Of a stretch of DNA of 64,000 nucleotides, positions 1 through 9,742 are shown piece by piece. The stretch lies in the NCBI RefSeq assembly GCF_004745485.1, contig NZ_RHFG01000012.1, forward strand, positions 1 to 64,000. Direction: 5' to 3'. Source of the stretch: Brevibacterium sp. S22. GTDB lineage: Bacteria > Actinomycetota > Actinomycetes > Actinomycetales > Brevibacteriaceae. Every line of letters starts with the position of its first letter. The stretch's first letter is position 1. The notes below the pieces were generated by a model. The model did no database searches and was not told where the DNA came from. It saw only the letters and a list, made by a program, of their open reading frames with translations. Both the position numbers and the translations under genes were made by a program.

Positions 1-1
1 C

Positions 2-118
2 GCTGCTGAGCTCAACGCCCGGCCCCGGAAACGGTTGGGTTGGAAGACGCCGGCCGAGGCCCTGGCTAAACTATTGAACGAACACGACGATTCGACAGGT
101 GTTGCAACGATAGCTTGA
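2..118 (+). CDS. IS30-family transposase, C-terminal end only (cut by window edge)
   Basis: The frame opens before the window and ends at a TGA at 116-118. The 38 visible residues include the stretch LNARPRKRLGWKTPAEAL, which matches the conserved C-terminal end of IS30-family transposases (cut-and-paste DDE enzymes acting on short terminal repeats). The right end of the element should lie shortly after the stop, before ftsK, but only one end is in view so the terminal repeat cannot be defined. Whether the rest of the transposase is intact cannot be judged. Confidence 0.8.
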   Translation, partial: AAELNARPRKRLGWKTPAEALAKLLNEHDDSTGVATIA

Positions 119-379
119 ATCCGCCGCTCGGAAATCACGGTGGATCGACCAGACAATCCAGACGAAACGGTGTCCGGGGGTGAGGATCCTTCGAATTCGG
201 CAATGCTCAGGGGAGAACATCCGGCCGACCGGCCCTCCGGCACCCTGGCTGACGTGGAAAATCGCTCTGCACGAGGCTTGCGGCCAATCGTCGTCACACG
301 TCACTCCACCCGCCCCGCCACACGCCGAAACCTGCGGATTTGCTGGGCAGGAGCGCAATATCGTCCTAAGATGAGAGAC

Positions 380-3295
380 ATGGCGACCAGAACGACTTCC
401 CCCGCTTCTGGTTCCGGGAAACGCACAGCGCGCAAAAACGCTGGTCGGTCCGGTAAAGCGGGGACCGAAGAACCCGGGACAAACGTTGTCACCGGTGCAT
501 GGAGGGGAGTGGCCCACATGGCCGGCAACCGTGCGCGAAAGACTCTCAGCGACGAACCGACCGATCAGTCACCGACGAAGCGAGACGGCACCGCCTTCTT
601 CCTCGTCGGGCTCTCGATCATCATCGCCGCCTTCGAATGGTGGAACTTCCCCGGCGCAATCAGCGACGGCGTCCGCGGAATCGTCGAAGGCACCTTCGGC
701 CGGGTGGCACTCGCCCTGCCGGTGATCTTCACCTGCTACGCGATCCGCCTGTTCCTGCGCGGCGACGACAACCGCGGCAACAACCGCATCCTCATCGGGA
801 TGATCTTCGGCCTGTTCGCCGCCTCGGGCCTGGCCCATATCGCCGCCGGCAACCCGACCTTCACGAACTCCCGCGACGCCATGGCCAACGGGGGAGGCGC
901 GCTCGGCTTCGTCGTGTCCTCGCCGCTGGTCGTCGCGACCACGGTGTACGTGGCCGTGCCTCTGCTCGTCCTCCTCGGCCTGTTCTCCCTGCTCGTGGTC
1001 ACCGCGACCCCGGTGCGCGCCATCCCGCAGCGCCTCACCGCTCTGTACCACCGGCTGACCGGCGGTGCCCGACCCGATTCCAGCACCGAGGCGGCCCAGT
1101 CCGACCTCGTCGCTGAGAACGGCCGCACCTCCGACCTCAAACCCGTGCTGGGGGCCAAGCGCCGCAGCCGGAAGAAGAAGACCGAGATCCCCGATCCCGA
1201 CTCCGAGTCCGCCGACGACGACACCGTGACGAAGGCCTACGACAAGGCTTATATCCACGAAAACGACGTCAGCGACGAAGAGGCCGACACCACGCGCATC
1301 GAGACCGACCCCGAGCCGAAGCTCAAACCCGGCCAGCGCCGCCCGACCAAGGCCGAACGCGAGATGGCCGAGCTGAAGAAGACCATCGGGATGGACGACG
1401 ACGCCGCGAACCAGGCGAAGAAGGCCGACTCCGATGCCGCCTCGGCGCCGGTGCCGACGACGAACGCACCCGCGCCTCCGCCCACAGAACAGCTGCCCGA
1501 ACGCGTCGAGCAGCTCACCCTGGCCGGCGACGTCACCTACACCCTGCCCGCCTCGGACAACCTTCAGCCCGGACCTCCCGCGAAGGAGCGCTCCGAGGCC
1601 AATGACCGTGTCGTCGAAGCCCTGCGCGACGTGCTCACGCAGTTCAAGATCGACGCCGAAGTCACCGGGTTCTCCCGCGGACCCACGGTCACCCGCTACG
1701 AGGTGGAGCTGGGCCCCGGCACGAAGGTCGAGAAGGTCACAGCGCTGTCGAAGAACATCGCCTACGCGGTGGCCAGTGCCGATGTCCGCATCCTCTCGCC
1801 GATCCCCGGCAAGAAGGCCATCGGCATCGAGATCCCGAACTCCGACCGTGAGAACGTGGCGCTGGGCGATGTGCTGCGGTCGAAGGCCGCCCGCAAGACC
1901 GACCACCCGATGGTCATGGGCGTGGGCAAGGACGTCGAAGGCGGATTCGTCGTCGCCGACCTCTCCAAGATGCCCCACCTCCTCGTCGCCGGTGCCACCG
2001 GTGCCGGTAAGTCGAGCTTCGTGAACTCCATGATCACCTCGATCATGATGCGCGCGACCCCCGACGAGGTGCGCATGATCCTCGTCGACCCCAAGCGCGT
2101 CGAGCTGACGATCTACGAAGGCATCCCGCATCTGATCACCCCGATCATCACGAACCCGAAGAAGGCCGCCGAGGCGCTCGAATGGGTCGTGCGTGAAATG
2201 GACGCCCGCTACGACGACCTCGCGAACTACGGGTTCAAACACGTCAAGGAGTTCAACAAGGCCGTCCGCGAAGGCCGCATCCAGCCGCCCGCCGGATCCG
2301 AACGCGTCCTCCAGCCCTACCCGTACCTGCTGGTCGTCGTCGACGAGCTCGCCGACCTCATGATGGTCGCCCCGCGCGACGTCGAAGCCTCGATCCAGCG
2401 CATCACGCAGCTCGCCCGTGCCGCCGGCATCCACCTGATCCTTGCCACGCAGCGACCCAGCGTGGATGTCGTCACCGGCCTCATCAAAGCCAACGTGCCC
2501 TCCCGTCTGGCGTTTGCGACCTCGTCGCTGGCCGACTCGCGAGTCGTGCTCGACCAGCCGGGTGCTGAGAAGCTCATCGGCCAGGGTGATGCCCTGTTCC
2601 TGCCGATGGGTGCTGCCAAGCCGATGCGTGTCCAGGGCGCCTGGGTCAACGAGTCCGAGATCGAGAAGGTCGTCGAACACGTCAAGGGCCAGCTGACCCC
2701 GAATTACCGTGAAGACGTGGCCGTCGAAGCTCCGAAGAAGGTCATCGACGAGGACATCGGAGACGACCTCGAACTGCTGCTCCAGGCGATCGAGCAGGTC
2801 GTGACCACGCAGTTCGGATCGACCTCCATGCTCCAGCGCAAGCTGCGTGTCGGCTTCGCCAAGGCGGGCCGCCTCATGGACCTCATGGAGTCCCGCGGCA
2901 TCGTCGGACCCTCCGAAGGATCGAAGGCCCGCGATGTGCTCGTGCGCCCCGATGACCTGCCCGGCACTCTGGCCATCATCAAGGGCGAGACCCCGCCCGA
3001 GGACGGCTCTTCCGGAGCCGCCGAGGTTCCGGAAGGCGGCGCGGGCCACGGCGGCCAGGGCAACGGCCGATCTGGGCACGCCTCAGCCGCCGGTGACTAC
3101 GACGAGGAGTTCGACGACGGCTACGGCGAGACATCGCACGGCTCGGCTTCGTCGCGCGGCGGCGCTTCGGCCGACCGCTACGCACACGGAGTCGGCCACG
3201 CCGGCGACCTCACCGTCGGCGATACCGACCCGGAGACCGGGCTCGAGGTCGTCGACGCCAGCGGAGAGGACGCATGGCAGCTCACCGGTCGTTGA
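380..3295 (+). CDS. ftsK: DNA translocase FtsK/SpoIIIE
   Basis: Septum-anchored DNA pump that clears and resolves chromosomes at division. With the ATG at 380 the protein has 971 residues. The N-terminal part carries about four hydrophobic segments, followed by a long charged Pro/Asp/Glu/Lys-rich linker. The motor domain has the Walker A GATGAGKS at about residue 538, then a VDPKRVEL segment and a VVVDELADLMM Walker B. A C-terminal gamma-type winged helix (about 790-860) precedes a Gly/Ser/Asp-rich tail. The frame is open back to 140, but that extension runs through the IS30 border and has poor coding character, so ATG 371 or 380 (GAGAG just upstream) is preferred. A terminator follows the gene. 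Confidence 0.93.
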   Translation: MATRTTSPASGSGKRTARKNAGRSGKAGTEEPGTNVVTGAWRGVAHMAGNRARKTLSDEPTDQSPTKRDGTAFFLVGLSIIIAAFEWWNFPGAISDGVRGIVEGTFGRVALALPVIFTCYAIRLFLRGDDNRGNNRILIGMIFGLFAASGLAHIAAGNPTFTNSRDAMANGGGALGFVVSSPLVVATTVYVAVPLLVLLGLFSLLVVTATPVRAIPQRLTALYHRLTGGARPDSSTEAAQSDLVAENGRTSDLKPVLGAKRRSRKKKTEIPDPDSESADDDTVTKAYDKAYIHENDVSDEEADTTRIETDPEPKLKPGQRRPTKAEREMAELKKTIGMDDDAANQAKKADSDAASAPVPTTNAPAPPPTEQLPERVEQLTLAGDVTYTLPASDNLQPGPPAKERSEANDRVVEALRDVLTQFKIDAEVTGFSRGPTVTRYEVELGPGTKVEKVTALSKNIAYAVASADVRILSPIPGKKAIGIEIPNSDRENVALGDVLRSKAARKTDHPMVMGVGKDVEGGFVVADLSKMPHLLVAGATGAGKSSFVNSMITSIMMRATPDEVRMILVDPKRVELTIYEGIPHLITPIITNPKKAAEALEWVVREMDARYDDLANYGFKHVKEFNKAVREGRIQPPAGSERVLQPYPYLLVVVDELADLMMVAPRDVEASIQRITQLARAAGIHLILATQRPSVDVVTGLIKANVPSRLAFATSSLADSRVVLDQPGAEKLIGQGDALFLPMGAAKPMRVQGAWVNESEIEKVVEHVKGQLTPNYREDVAVEAPKKVIDEDIGDDLELLLQAIEQVVTTQFGSTSMLQRKLRVGFAKAGRLMDLMESRGIVGPSEGSKARDVLVRPDDLPGTLAIIKGETPPEDGSSGAAEVPEGGAGHGGQGNGRSGHASAAGDYDEEFDDGYGETSHGSASSRGGASADRYAHGVGHAGDLTVGDTDPETGLEVVDASGEDAWQLTGR

Positions 3296-3316
3296 TCTGA
3301 TCACGACCCCACCCCT

Positions 3317-3358
3317 CGCCGAGGCGGCGCACATTTTCAACGGTGCGCCGCCTCGGCG
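3317..3358 (+). terminator. Hairpin terminator after ftsK
   Basis: A perfect 16-bp inverted repeat: CGCCGAGGCGGCGCAC at 3317-3332 pairs with GTGCGCCGCCTCGGCG at 3343-3358 around a 10-nt loop. There is no long T-tract, which is common for actinobacterial terminators. It separates ftsK from pgsA. Confidence 0.75.
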
Positions 3359-3420
3359 ATTGTGGTTGGGGTGGCCTTCGTTGGAATGATCTGCTCAGCT
3401 CACTCCGATAGGCTGGACGT

Positions 3421-4071
3421 GTGAACGATCGAGTCGAGGCCGGAGCCTCTCAGCAGCCCTCTGCAGAACCCAGTCCGTGGAACATTCCGAACGCGCTCAC
3501 GGTGCTGCGTATCCTCATGGTGCCACTGTTCCTGGTGCTCCTGCTGATCGACGGCGGCAACGATGTGACACTGCGCTGGTGGGCACTCGTCGTGTTCCTG
3601 CTGGCCATGTTCACCGACTTCGTCGACGGATACCTGGCCAGGCGAAACAACCTGATCACGAACTTCGGCAAGATCGCCGATCCCATCGCCGACAAGTCGC
3701 TCATGGCTGCAGCCCTGATCGGATTGGCGATCATCGTCGAACTTCCGTGGTGGGTGCCGGTGATCATCCTCGTGCGCGAGTTCGGCATCACCGTGCTGCG
3801 GTTCTTCATGATCCGCATCGCCGTCATGCCCGCCTCACGTGGGGGCAAGATCAAGACCGTCCTGCAGACCGTGGCGATCGGACTGTTCCTGCTCGTCTTC
3901 CCGATCTCGGACGTGGTGCCCCCCGTCGTCTATGTCATCCTGCTCGTCTTCGCGTGGATCGTCATGACCGCGGCCATCGTCGTCACGATCGTGACCGGAG
4001 TCGACTACTGCGTACAGGCGGCGAAGCTGTACAAGGACGCGAAGAACGATGGGGACGCGCAGCGTGGCTGA
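3421..4071 (+). CDS. pgsA: CDP-diacylglycerol--glycerol-3-phosphate 3-phosphatidyltransferase
   Basis: Membrane enzyme making phosphatidylglycerophosphate, the first committed step to phosphatidylglycerol and cardiolipin. The 216-residue protein has several hydrophobic helices. The CDP-alcohol phosphotransferase signature is complete: DGYLARR followed by GKIADPIADK, giving DG-x2-AR-x8-G-x3-D-x3-D at about residues 67-90. It starts at GTG 3421. It lies directly ahead of cinA and overlaps it, as in many actinobacteria. Other CDP-alcohol transferases share the signature, but size and position next to cinA and recA favour PgsA. Confidence 0.9.
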   Translation: MNDRVEAGASQQPSAEPSPWNIPNALTVLRILMVPLFLVLLLIDGGNDVTLRWWALVVFLLAMFTDFVDGYLARRNNLITNFGKIADPIADKSLMAAALIGLAIIVELPWWVPVIILVREFGITVLRFFMIRIAVMPASRGGKIKTVLQTVAIGLFLLVFPISDVVPPVVYVILLVFAWIVMTAAIVVTIVTGVDYCVQAAKLYKDAKNDGDAQRG

Positions 4072-4585
4072 GTCCGAACCGATCGCGACCGCGCGTCGCA
4101 TCATCTCCACCTGTGCTCAGCTGGGGATCTCACTGGCGTCGGCGGAATCGCTGACAGGAGGGCGGTTCGTCGCCTCACTCGTCGACGTGCCGGGGGCCTC
4201 AGCCGTGGTGCGCGGGGGACTGGTCACCTATGCCACCGACCTCAAGGCGAGCCTGGCCGGCGTCGCTGCCGACCACCTCGAAGAGACCGGGCCGATCGAT
4301 CCGGTCGTCGCTGCGCAGATGGCCGTCGGCACCGCCGCGCAGTGCGTCGCCGATATCGGGATCTCGTGCACAGGAGTCGCAGGACCCGATCCTCAGGACG
4401 ACAAACCCGTCGGACTCGTCTACACCGCGATCGCCTTCGGCGGGAAGGCGAAGGTCTTCGAGCACGAGTTCACCGGTGACCGCGACGCTATCCGCAGCCA
4501 GACGGTGCAGGCGATGGCGGTGAACCTCGATGAATTCGTCACCGATCTCGCCTTCGGGCCAGAGCGTGAGCAGGACGCGGAATAA
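4049..4585 (+). CDS. cinA: CinA C-terminal type nicotinamide-nucleotide amidohydrolase
   Basis: A 178-residue stand-alone CinA C-terminal domain (PncC type), which deamidates nicotinamide mononucleotide to nicotinate mononucleotide in pyridine nucleotide recycling. Family features are SAESLTGGRF near the start, the GGLVTYATDLKASL block and the SCTGVAGPDPQDDKPVGLVY core. There is no N-terminal molybdopterin-binding (COG1058) domain. ATG 4049 overlaps pgsA by 23 nt; GTG 4064 with GGGGA 8 nt upstream is an equally plausible start and overlaps pgsA by 8 nt. Position just before clgR and recA is the usual one. Confidence 0.88.
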   Translation: MGTRSVAESEPIATARRIISTCAQLGISLASAESLTGGRFVASLVDVPGASAVVRGGLVTYATDLKASLAGVAADHLEETGPIDPVVAAQMAVGTAAQCVADIGISCTGVAGPDPQDDKPVGLVYTAIAFGGKAKVFEHEFTGDRDAIRSQTVQAMAVNLDEFVTDLAFGPEREQDAE

Positions 4586-4762
4586 GTTGGCACGCCGCGG
4601 GGTTGACTGAGTGATGACCATCGGACGAAAATTCTCCAAAGTCTTCGAATGGACTGGCAAAACCATCCGCTCGGGACACCAGGTTGGTGCAGTGTCACAG
4701 CCAGGTTGTAAGGTTGTTGGAACGACAATGACGGGACGCGCTGACAAAGGGAGGGCCGCGTT

Positions 4763-5092
4763 ATGTTACTGAGAGTCGAAATCGGCGACGCACTACGCTC
4801 CGCCCGCCGCCGTCAAGGACGCACCCTTCGCGACGTCTCGACCGGGGCCAGCGTTTCGCTGGGTTACCTCAGCGAGATCGAACGCGGACAGAAAGAAGCA
4901 TCCTCGGAGTTGCTGTCTGCCATCTGTGAGGCACTCGACCTGCCGCTGTCGGCACTGCTGTCATCCGTGTCCGATCGCTTCGCTCTCGAAGAGGGCGTGC
5001 AGATCCCCGACACCATTCCGCAGGAGCTCTCGGACAAGATCCTCGGCCACCCCGAGGGATACTCTTCTCCGCGCCTGGCTACTAAGCCCTGA
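4763..5092 (+). CDS. clgR: XRE-family regulator ClgR
   Basis: DNA-binding activator of Clp protease and chaperone genes in actinobacteria. The 109-residue protein carries one helix-turn-helix (about residues 6-62) with the typical string [12 protein letters not shown] and [12 protein letters not shown], and a short C-terminal tail. A strong Shine-Dalgarno GGGAGG sits about 8 nt before ATG 4763. Its location between cinA and DUF3046-recA is the conserved ClgR position. ClgR is known to be a Clp substrate in related bacteria; here the tail ends in RLATKP, which gives no clear degron. Confidence 0.85.
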   Translation: MLLRVEIGDALRSARRRQGRTLRDVSTGASVSLGYLSEIERGQKEASSELLSAICEALDLPLSALLSSVSDRFALEEGVQIPDTIPQELSDKILGHPEGYSSPRLATKP

Positions 5093-5319
5093 TGCGGCAC
5101 ACGCTCTACTGGATCCTCATGAACGAGGAGTTCGGTGAGGCTCGTGCTGCCTCCCTGCACACCGACCTGACTCTGAGTTCACTGGGTTCACGGACGGCCG
5201 AAGAGGCATTCTCCGCCGGAGTCGAACCCCGCGACATCTGGATCGCCGTGTGCGATTCCATGGGTGTGCCCGAATCCCGCCGCCTCGGCAAAGAGAAACC
5301 GCGCTCGACCCCGTTCTGA
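5092..5319 (+). CDS. DUF3046 family protein
   Basis: A 75-residue soluble protein starting at an ATG that overlaps the clgR stop (TGATG), so the two are translationally coupled. The sequence ([15 protein letters not shown], then LHTDLTLSSLGSRTAEEAF and a DIW-x-AVCD segment) matches the small DUF3046 family that lies between clgR and recA in actinobacteria. No catalytic residues are evident and no function is established. Confidence 0.85.
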   Translation: MRHTLYWILMNEEFGEARAASLHTDLTLSSLGSRTAEEAFSAGVEPRDIWIAVCDSMGVPESRRLGKEKPRSTPF

Positions 5320-5397
5320 GTCATTGGTACGTCCATTTTCAGCATCCACGCGGCATCCACGCGATCGAATGCAACACGCGACACACCCGAATATATA

Positions 5398-5409
5398 GAA
5401 CACCTGTTC
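5398..5409. promoter_or_regulatory. LexA (SOS) box upstream of recA
   Basis: The palindrome GAACACCTGTTC matches the Gram-positive/actinobacterial LexA operator GAAC-N4-GTTC exactly. It lies 145 bp upstream of the recA ATG in the 234-bp recA promoter region, so recA-recX should be DNA-damage inducible. Confidence 0.85.
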
Positions 5410-5553
5410 CCATGTCGGATAGACTGATGCTGATTCACGGGACCTGTGACCATGAGTGGCTGGTTATCCACGGGGGAATCTCATCCTCTGTCGTTATGTC
5501 AGTGCCATCTTCTAGCCTTGGTCTCAAAGGAAAAGCAACGAAGAGGAGACGTC

Positions 5554-6645
5554 ATGGCACGTACACCCAAGAACCTCCAGGTTCCCACCGGCGGCGACAA
5601 GTCGAAGGCTCTCGACGCCGCGATGGGACAGATCGATCGCAACTACGGCAAGGGTGCGATCATGCGCCTCGGCGACGGTGTGCGTGAGCCCATCGCCTCC
5701 ATTCCGACCGGTTCGGTCGCTCTCGACATCGCTCTGGGCATCGGCGGTCTGCCGCGCGGCCGTGTGGTCGAGATCTACGGTCCGGAATCGTCCGGTAAGA
5801 CGACCGTGGCCCTCCACGCGGTGGCGAATGCCCAGAAGGGCGGCGGAATCGCTGCGTTCATCGATGCTGAGCACGCCCTCGACCCCGAGTACGCGAAGAA
5901 GCTCGGCGTCGACACCGATCAGCTTCTCGTCTCCCAGCCGGACACCGGTGAGCAGGCGCTCGAGATCGCCGATATGCTCATCCGCTCCGGAGCCCTCGAC
6001 ATCATCGTCATCGACTCTGTTGCTGCACTCGTGCCCAAGGCCGAAATCGAAGGCGAGATGGGTGACAGCCACGTCGGTCTCCAGGCCCGCCTGATGTCGC
6101 AGGCTCTGCGTAAGATCACCGGTGCCCTCGCGCAGTCGAAGACCACCGCGATCTTCATCAACCAGCTGCGTGAGAAGGTCGGCGTCTTCTTCGGTTCGCC
6201 GGAGACCACCTCGGGCGGTAAGGCGCTGAAGTTCTACGCCTCGGTGCGCATCGACGTCCGTCGCATCGAGACCCTCAAGGAAGGTCAGGACGCGGTCGGC
6301 AACCGGACGCGGGCGAAGATCGTGAAGAACAAGATCGCTCCGCCGTTCAAGCAGGCCGAATTCGACATCCTCTACGGGCACGGCATCTCTCGTGAGGGCA
6401 GCCTCATCGATATGGGCGTCGACAACGGCATCGTGCGCAAGTCCGGCTCCTGGTTCACCTATGACGGCGACCAGCTGGGTCAGGGGAAGGAAAATGTCCG
6501 CAACTTCCTCCGCGACAACCCGGGCCTGGCCGAAGAGATCGAGCTGAAGATCAAGCACAAGCTCGGTCTGATCCAGGTCGACGAGCCAGAGGAAGACGCC
6601 GAGGCGGCCGGAGAAGCACAGACGGATGACGTCGAAGTCTCCTGA
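5554..6645 (+). CDS. recA: Recombinase RecA
   Basis: Strand-exchange ATPase and co-protease for LexA cleavage. The 363-residue protein has Walker A GPESSGKT at residues 76-83, the DAEHALD and [16 protein letters not shown] segments, the [18 protein letters not shown]2-loop region and an acidic C-terminus. No intein is present. The frame is open back to 5446, but ATG 5554 has GAGGAG 5 nt upstream and gives the family N-terminus. A LexA box lies in the promoter and recX overlaps the 3' end. Confidence 0.97.
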   Translation: MARTPKNLQVPTGGDKSKALDAAMGQIDRNYGKGAIMRLGDGVREPIASIPTGSVALDIALGIGGLPRGRVVEIYGPESSGKTTVALHAVANAQKGGGIAAFIDAEHALDPEYAKKLGVDTDQLLVSQPDTGEQALEIADMLIRSGALDIIVIDSVAALVPKAEIEGEMGDSHVGLQARLMSQALRKITGALAQSKTTAIFINQLREKVGVFFGSPETTSGGKALKFYASVRIDVRRIETLKEGQDAVGNRTRAKIVKNKIAPPFKQAEFDILYGHGISREGSLIDMGVDNGIVRKSGSWFTYDGDQLGQGKENVRNFLRDNPGLAEEIELKIKHKLGLIQVDEPEEDAEAAGEAQTDDVEVS

Positions 6646-7543
6646 CACCCCGTCGACTGACGACGGGTTCACCGACGGCGAGTCCACCGCATCGACCAAC
6701 AAGGTCGGTGCGGGGGATTCCAGTCGGACCGGCTCGTCTCAGACCGAGGCACTCTCGCAGCTGCGCAGTGCGATCTCGGAGATCGACCAACGCCATGCTG
6801 AGGGCGAGACCGGATTCTTCGCCGGTCTCTCCGGACTCGATGACGATGATATTGCTGGTCGCGCCCGTTCGGGAGCGAGCACAACCTCGCGGCGGAAGAA
6901 GAAGACGAACAGCGGGAAGCGTCCGCGACCGGAACCCGACAACGGATGGGTCGAAGGCGGTACCGGGTCGATCCCGGATTTCGTCGACGGTCCCGACTTC
7001 CTCGGCTCGGACGACGCTGGAGCGGATCTCGCGGCCGGCCCCGGACTGAGCTTCGACGAGGACGAAGATGATGCCCCCGACTTCGACGCTGACTACGCAC
7101 AGGCGAAGAAGACAGCGATGAACATGCTCGCCATGCGCGATCACTCCAGCGACGAACTGCGCAAGAAACTCCTCAAACGCGATCTCATGCCCGAATCGAT
7201 CGAGGTTCTCATCGAGAAGCTGCAGAATTCGCGTCTGCTCAACGATGAAGAGTTTGCTCACCGCTTCGCCCGGGCCCAGCGAGAGAACCGGAAGCTCTCC
7301 CGCTCCGTGCTCAAACGGGAACTGAGCAAAAAAGGCATCAGCCCCGAACTGGCCTCCGATGCCGTGGCCGACATCGACGGGGAGGAAGAGCTCGCCCGCG
7401 AAGTGGCCGAGAAGAAGGCCGCCTCCACCCGGCGTCTCGACTATGCGGTGCGAGAGCGCCGGATCCTCGGAATGCTCGCCCGCCGCGGCTTCCCCTCAGC
7501 GATCTGCATCAAGGTCACACGGGAAGTGCTCGCCGACGACTGA
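6626..7543 (+). CDS. recX: Regulatory protein RecX with long N-terminal extension
   Basis: Modulator that caps or inhibits RecA filaments. The three-helix RecX repeats lie in the C-terminal half (about residues 155-305): [42 protein letters not shown] and [15 protein letters not shown]. Residues 1-150 are an acidic, Ser/Gly/Asp-rich, probably disordered extension with a basic [12 protein letters not shown] patch, longer than in the usual 150-200 residue RecX. The ATG at 6626 overlaps the recA stop by 20 nt, so expression is probably coupled to SOS-induced recA. Confidence 0.92.
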   Translation: MTSKSPDTPSTDDGFTDGESTASTNKVGAGDSSRTGSSQTEALSQLRSAISEIDQRHAEGETGFFAGLSGLDDDDIAGRARSGASTTSRRKKKTNSGKRPRPEPDNGWVEGGTGSIPDFVDGPDFLGSDDAGADLAAGPGLSFDEDEDDAPDFDADYAQAKKTAMNMLAMRDHSSDELRKKLLKRDLMPESIEVLIEKLQNSRLLNDEEFAHRFARAQRENRKLSRSVLKRELSKKGISPELASDAVADIDGEEELAREVAEKKAASTRRLDYAVRERRILGMLARRGFPSAICIKVTREVLADD

Positions 7544-7578
7544 AACGGTGCCTGCAGAACGGCTAGAATGGGTGCGCC

Positions 7579-9075
7579 ATGACTGAACTGATTGAATTCC
7601 CGTCGACATCCGAGGCCATCGCTCGCAGCTACGAGGTCAAGACCTACGGATGTCAGATGAACGTGCACGACTCCGAGCGTCTGTCCGGACTGCTCGACGA
7701 CGCCGGCTACGTTCAGGCGAATAGCGACGACCAAGCCGACGTCGTCGTCTTCAACACCTGTGCCGTTCGTGAAAATGCCGACAACCGTCTCTACGGCAAC
7801 CTGGGCCAGCTCGCGAAGGTCAAAGAGAACCACCCCGGCCTCCAGATCGCCGTCGGCGGATGCATGGCACAGAAGGACCGCGACACCATCGTGAAGAAGG
7901 CCCCGTGGGTCGACGTGGTCTTCGGCACCCACAACATGGGATCCCTGCCGGCGCTGCTCGAACGCGCCCGCCACAACGAGGAAGCACAAGTCGAGATCCT
8001 CGAAAGCCTCGACGTCTTCCCCTCCACTCTGCCCAGCCGCCGCGAATCCCAGCACTCCGGTTGGGTCTCGATCTCGGTCGGCTGCAACAACACCTGCACC
8101 TTCTGCATCGTGCCCAGTCTGCGCGGCAAAGAGAAGGACCGCCGTCCGGGCGACATCCTCGCCGAGGTCGAGGCACTCGTCGCCGACGGAGTCGTCGAAG
8201 TCACCCTGCTGGGCCAGAACGTCAACTCCTATGGCGCCGAATTCCGTGACAAGGGTGCATTCGCGAAACTGCTGCGCGCCGTAGGCAATGTGGAGGGAAT
8301 CGAACGCGTCCGCTTCACCAGCCCGCACCCGGCCGCTTTCTCCGACGACGTCATCGACGCGATGGCTGAGACACCGACAGTCATGCCGCAGCTGCACATG
8401 CCGCTGCAGTCCGGTTCGGACACGATCCTCAAATCCATGCGCCGCTCCTACCGGACCAGGCGGTTCATGAACATCCTCGACAGTGTGCGCGAACGCATCC
8501 CGCACGCAGCCATCACCACCGACATCATCGTCGGCTTCCCCGGCGAGACCGAAGAGGACTTCCAAGGCACGATGGACATTGTCCGTCGCGCCCGATTCTC
8601 CCAGGCATTCACCTTCCAATACTCCATCCGCCCCGGCACGCCTGCCGCGACGATGGACAACCAGGTTCCGAAGGACGTGGTGCAGGAACGATTCGAACGC
8701 CTGACTGCGCTGCAGGACGAGATCGCCTGGGACGAGAACAAGGCACAGATCGGCCGTGAGGTCGAAGTGCTCGTGACCAAGCTTCCCCACAACGATTCCC
8801 CACGCTTGAGCGGCCGTGCCGAAGACAATCGACTCGTCCACGTCGGAATCCCCGAAGGCGCCGAACTGCCCCGTCCCGGCGACTTCGTCACCGCCACCGT
8901 CACCGAAGCCAAGCCCTACTTCCTCCTCGCCGATTCCGGATTCTCCGTGCGTCCGTCTCGTGCCGGTGGCGCCTACGACCGGGCACAGGCCGAGAGCTGC
9001 GGCGCACCGACCCCTGGCCAGGGTTCGGCAGGTGCAACGAACCTCGGCATGCCGACCATCCGCCCCCGCGGCTGA
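7579..9075 (+). CDS. miaB: tRNA-2-methylthio-N6-dimethylallyladenosine synthase
   Basis: Radical-SAM methylthiotransferase acting on i6A37 of tRNA, the step after MiaA. The 498-residue protein has the N-terminal UPF0004 domain with three cluster cysteines ([20 protein letters not shown]), the radical-SAM CNNTCTFC motif at about residues 172-179, and a C-terminal TRAM domain. The C-terminal 45 residues are low complexity. miaA lies two genes downstream. Confidence 0.95.
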   Translation: MTELIEFPSTSEAIARSYEVKTYGCQMNVHDSERLSGLLDDAGYVQANSDDQADVVVFNTCAVRENADNRLYGNLGQLAKVKENHPGLQIAVGGCMAQKDRDTIVKKAPWVDVVFGTHNMGSLPALLERARHNEEAQVEILESLDVFPSTLPSRRESQHSGWVSISVGCNNTCTFCIVPSLRGKEKDRRPGDILAEVEALVADGVVEVTLLGQNVNSYGAEFRDKGAFAKLLRAVGNVEGIERVRFTSPHPAAFSDDVIDAMAETPTVMPQLHMPLQSGSDTILKSMRRSYRTRRFMNILDSVRERIPHAAITTDIIVGFPGETEEDFQGTMDIVRRARFSQAFTFQYSIRPGTPAATMDNQVPKDVVQERFERLTALQDEIAWDENKAQIGREVEVLVTKLPHNDSPRLSGRAEDNRLVHVGIPEGAELPRPGDFVTATVTEAKPYFLLADSGFSVRPSRAGGAYDRAQAESCGAPTPGQGSAGATNLGMPTIRPRG

Positions 9076-9076
9076 G

Positions 9077-9742
9077 ATGGGTGCCTTCGCCATCATCCCG
9101 GCTGCACCCGTACTGCTCGACGACATCGACGGCAGTGAGCCCGTTCGCATGGTCGAGCTGCGGACCGCCATCCGCGAGACCCTGAGGACACAGACCGATT
9201 GGGCTCTGCCCATTGACACTCTTCCGCCCGTGGCTGGGCTCGGCGGCTGGGGGATCGACCGTGGAGTCGACACTCGAACCGGTCGCCTGCTGTGCGGATC
9301 CGAATGGGTCGAAACCGTTGAGGCTCTGACCGAGGAAGAACGCACAGTCGCCGAGGCGGCCGACGCCGCCGTCATCGTCGCCATCCTTCACGCTCGCGCC
9401 GCCGACGTCGAAATCGGCCCGATCGGCTCGAGTGAGAATCTCCTGCTGCCTATCGACCTCTCGGGAGCCGCAACAGACGACGCGCCCTTGGCGCCGATCG
9501 ACGGCGCCGCGGAATTCGACATCGCAGTCATCGAGGCACTCACGTCTGGGATTGCAATCGGCAGCGAAAGACTGCTCGAACTCTGTGATCAGGCAGAGTC
9601 CTTGGCCGCCAACCTCAGAGTGCTTGCCGCTGGGATCCGCCATGTCGTGGACCAAGGTGCTCGGCTCTCGACACTGCAGCCGGTCGTCGACGAACCCGTT
9701 CACGAAGTGCATTCGCTCTGCGGCACCGGACTCTGGGCATGA
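9077..9742 (+). CDS. Conserved hypothetical protein between miaB and miaA
   Basis: A 221-residue soluble protein starting at an ATG one base after the miaB stop and ending in a 4-bp ATGA overlap with miaA, so it is in the same operon. It begins MGAFAIIPAAPVLL and is rich in Ala, Glu and Asp, with no membrane segments. In other actinobacteria this slot holds an alanine-rich protein distantly related to class III extradiol dioxygenases, and the opening IPAAPVLL resembles that group; metal ligands cannot be assigned here. I do not recognise a firm function. Confidence 0.7.
   Translation: MGAFAIIPAAPVLLDDIDGSEPVRMVELRTAIRETLRTQTDWALPIDTLPPVAGLGGWGIDRGVDTRTGRLLCGSEWVETVEALTEEERTVAEAADAAVIVAILHARAADVEIGPIGSSENLLLPIDLSGAATDDAPLAPIDGAAEFDIAVIEALTSGIAIGSERLLELCDQAESLAANLRVLAAGIRHVVDQGARLSTLQPVVDEPVHEVHSLCGTGLWA

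Noticed and set aside
140-379. N-terminal extension of ftsK
   Set aside because: It runs through the end of the IS30 element and does not resemble FtsK; starts at 371/380 fit better.
569-3079. 836-codon open frame antisense to ftsK
   Set aside because: It lies wholly opposite ftsK, has the His/Asp/Gly/Arg-rich composition of GC-rich shadow frames and no recognisable domain.
5446-5553. 36-residue extension of recA
   Set aside because: The strong GAGGAG site and standard RecA N-terminus are at 5554; the extension would lie in the promoter region just after the LexA box.
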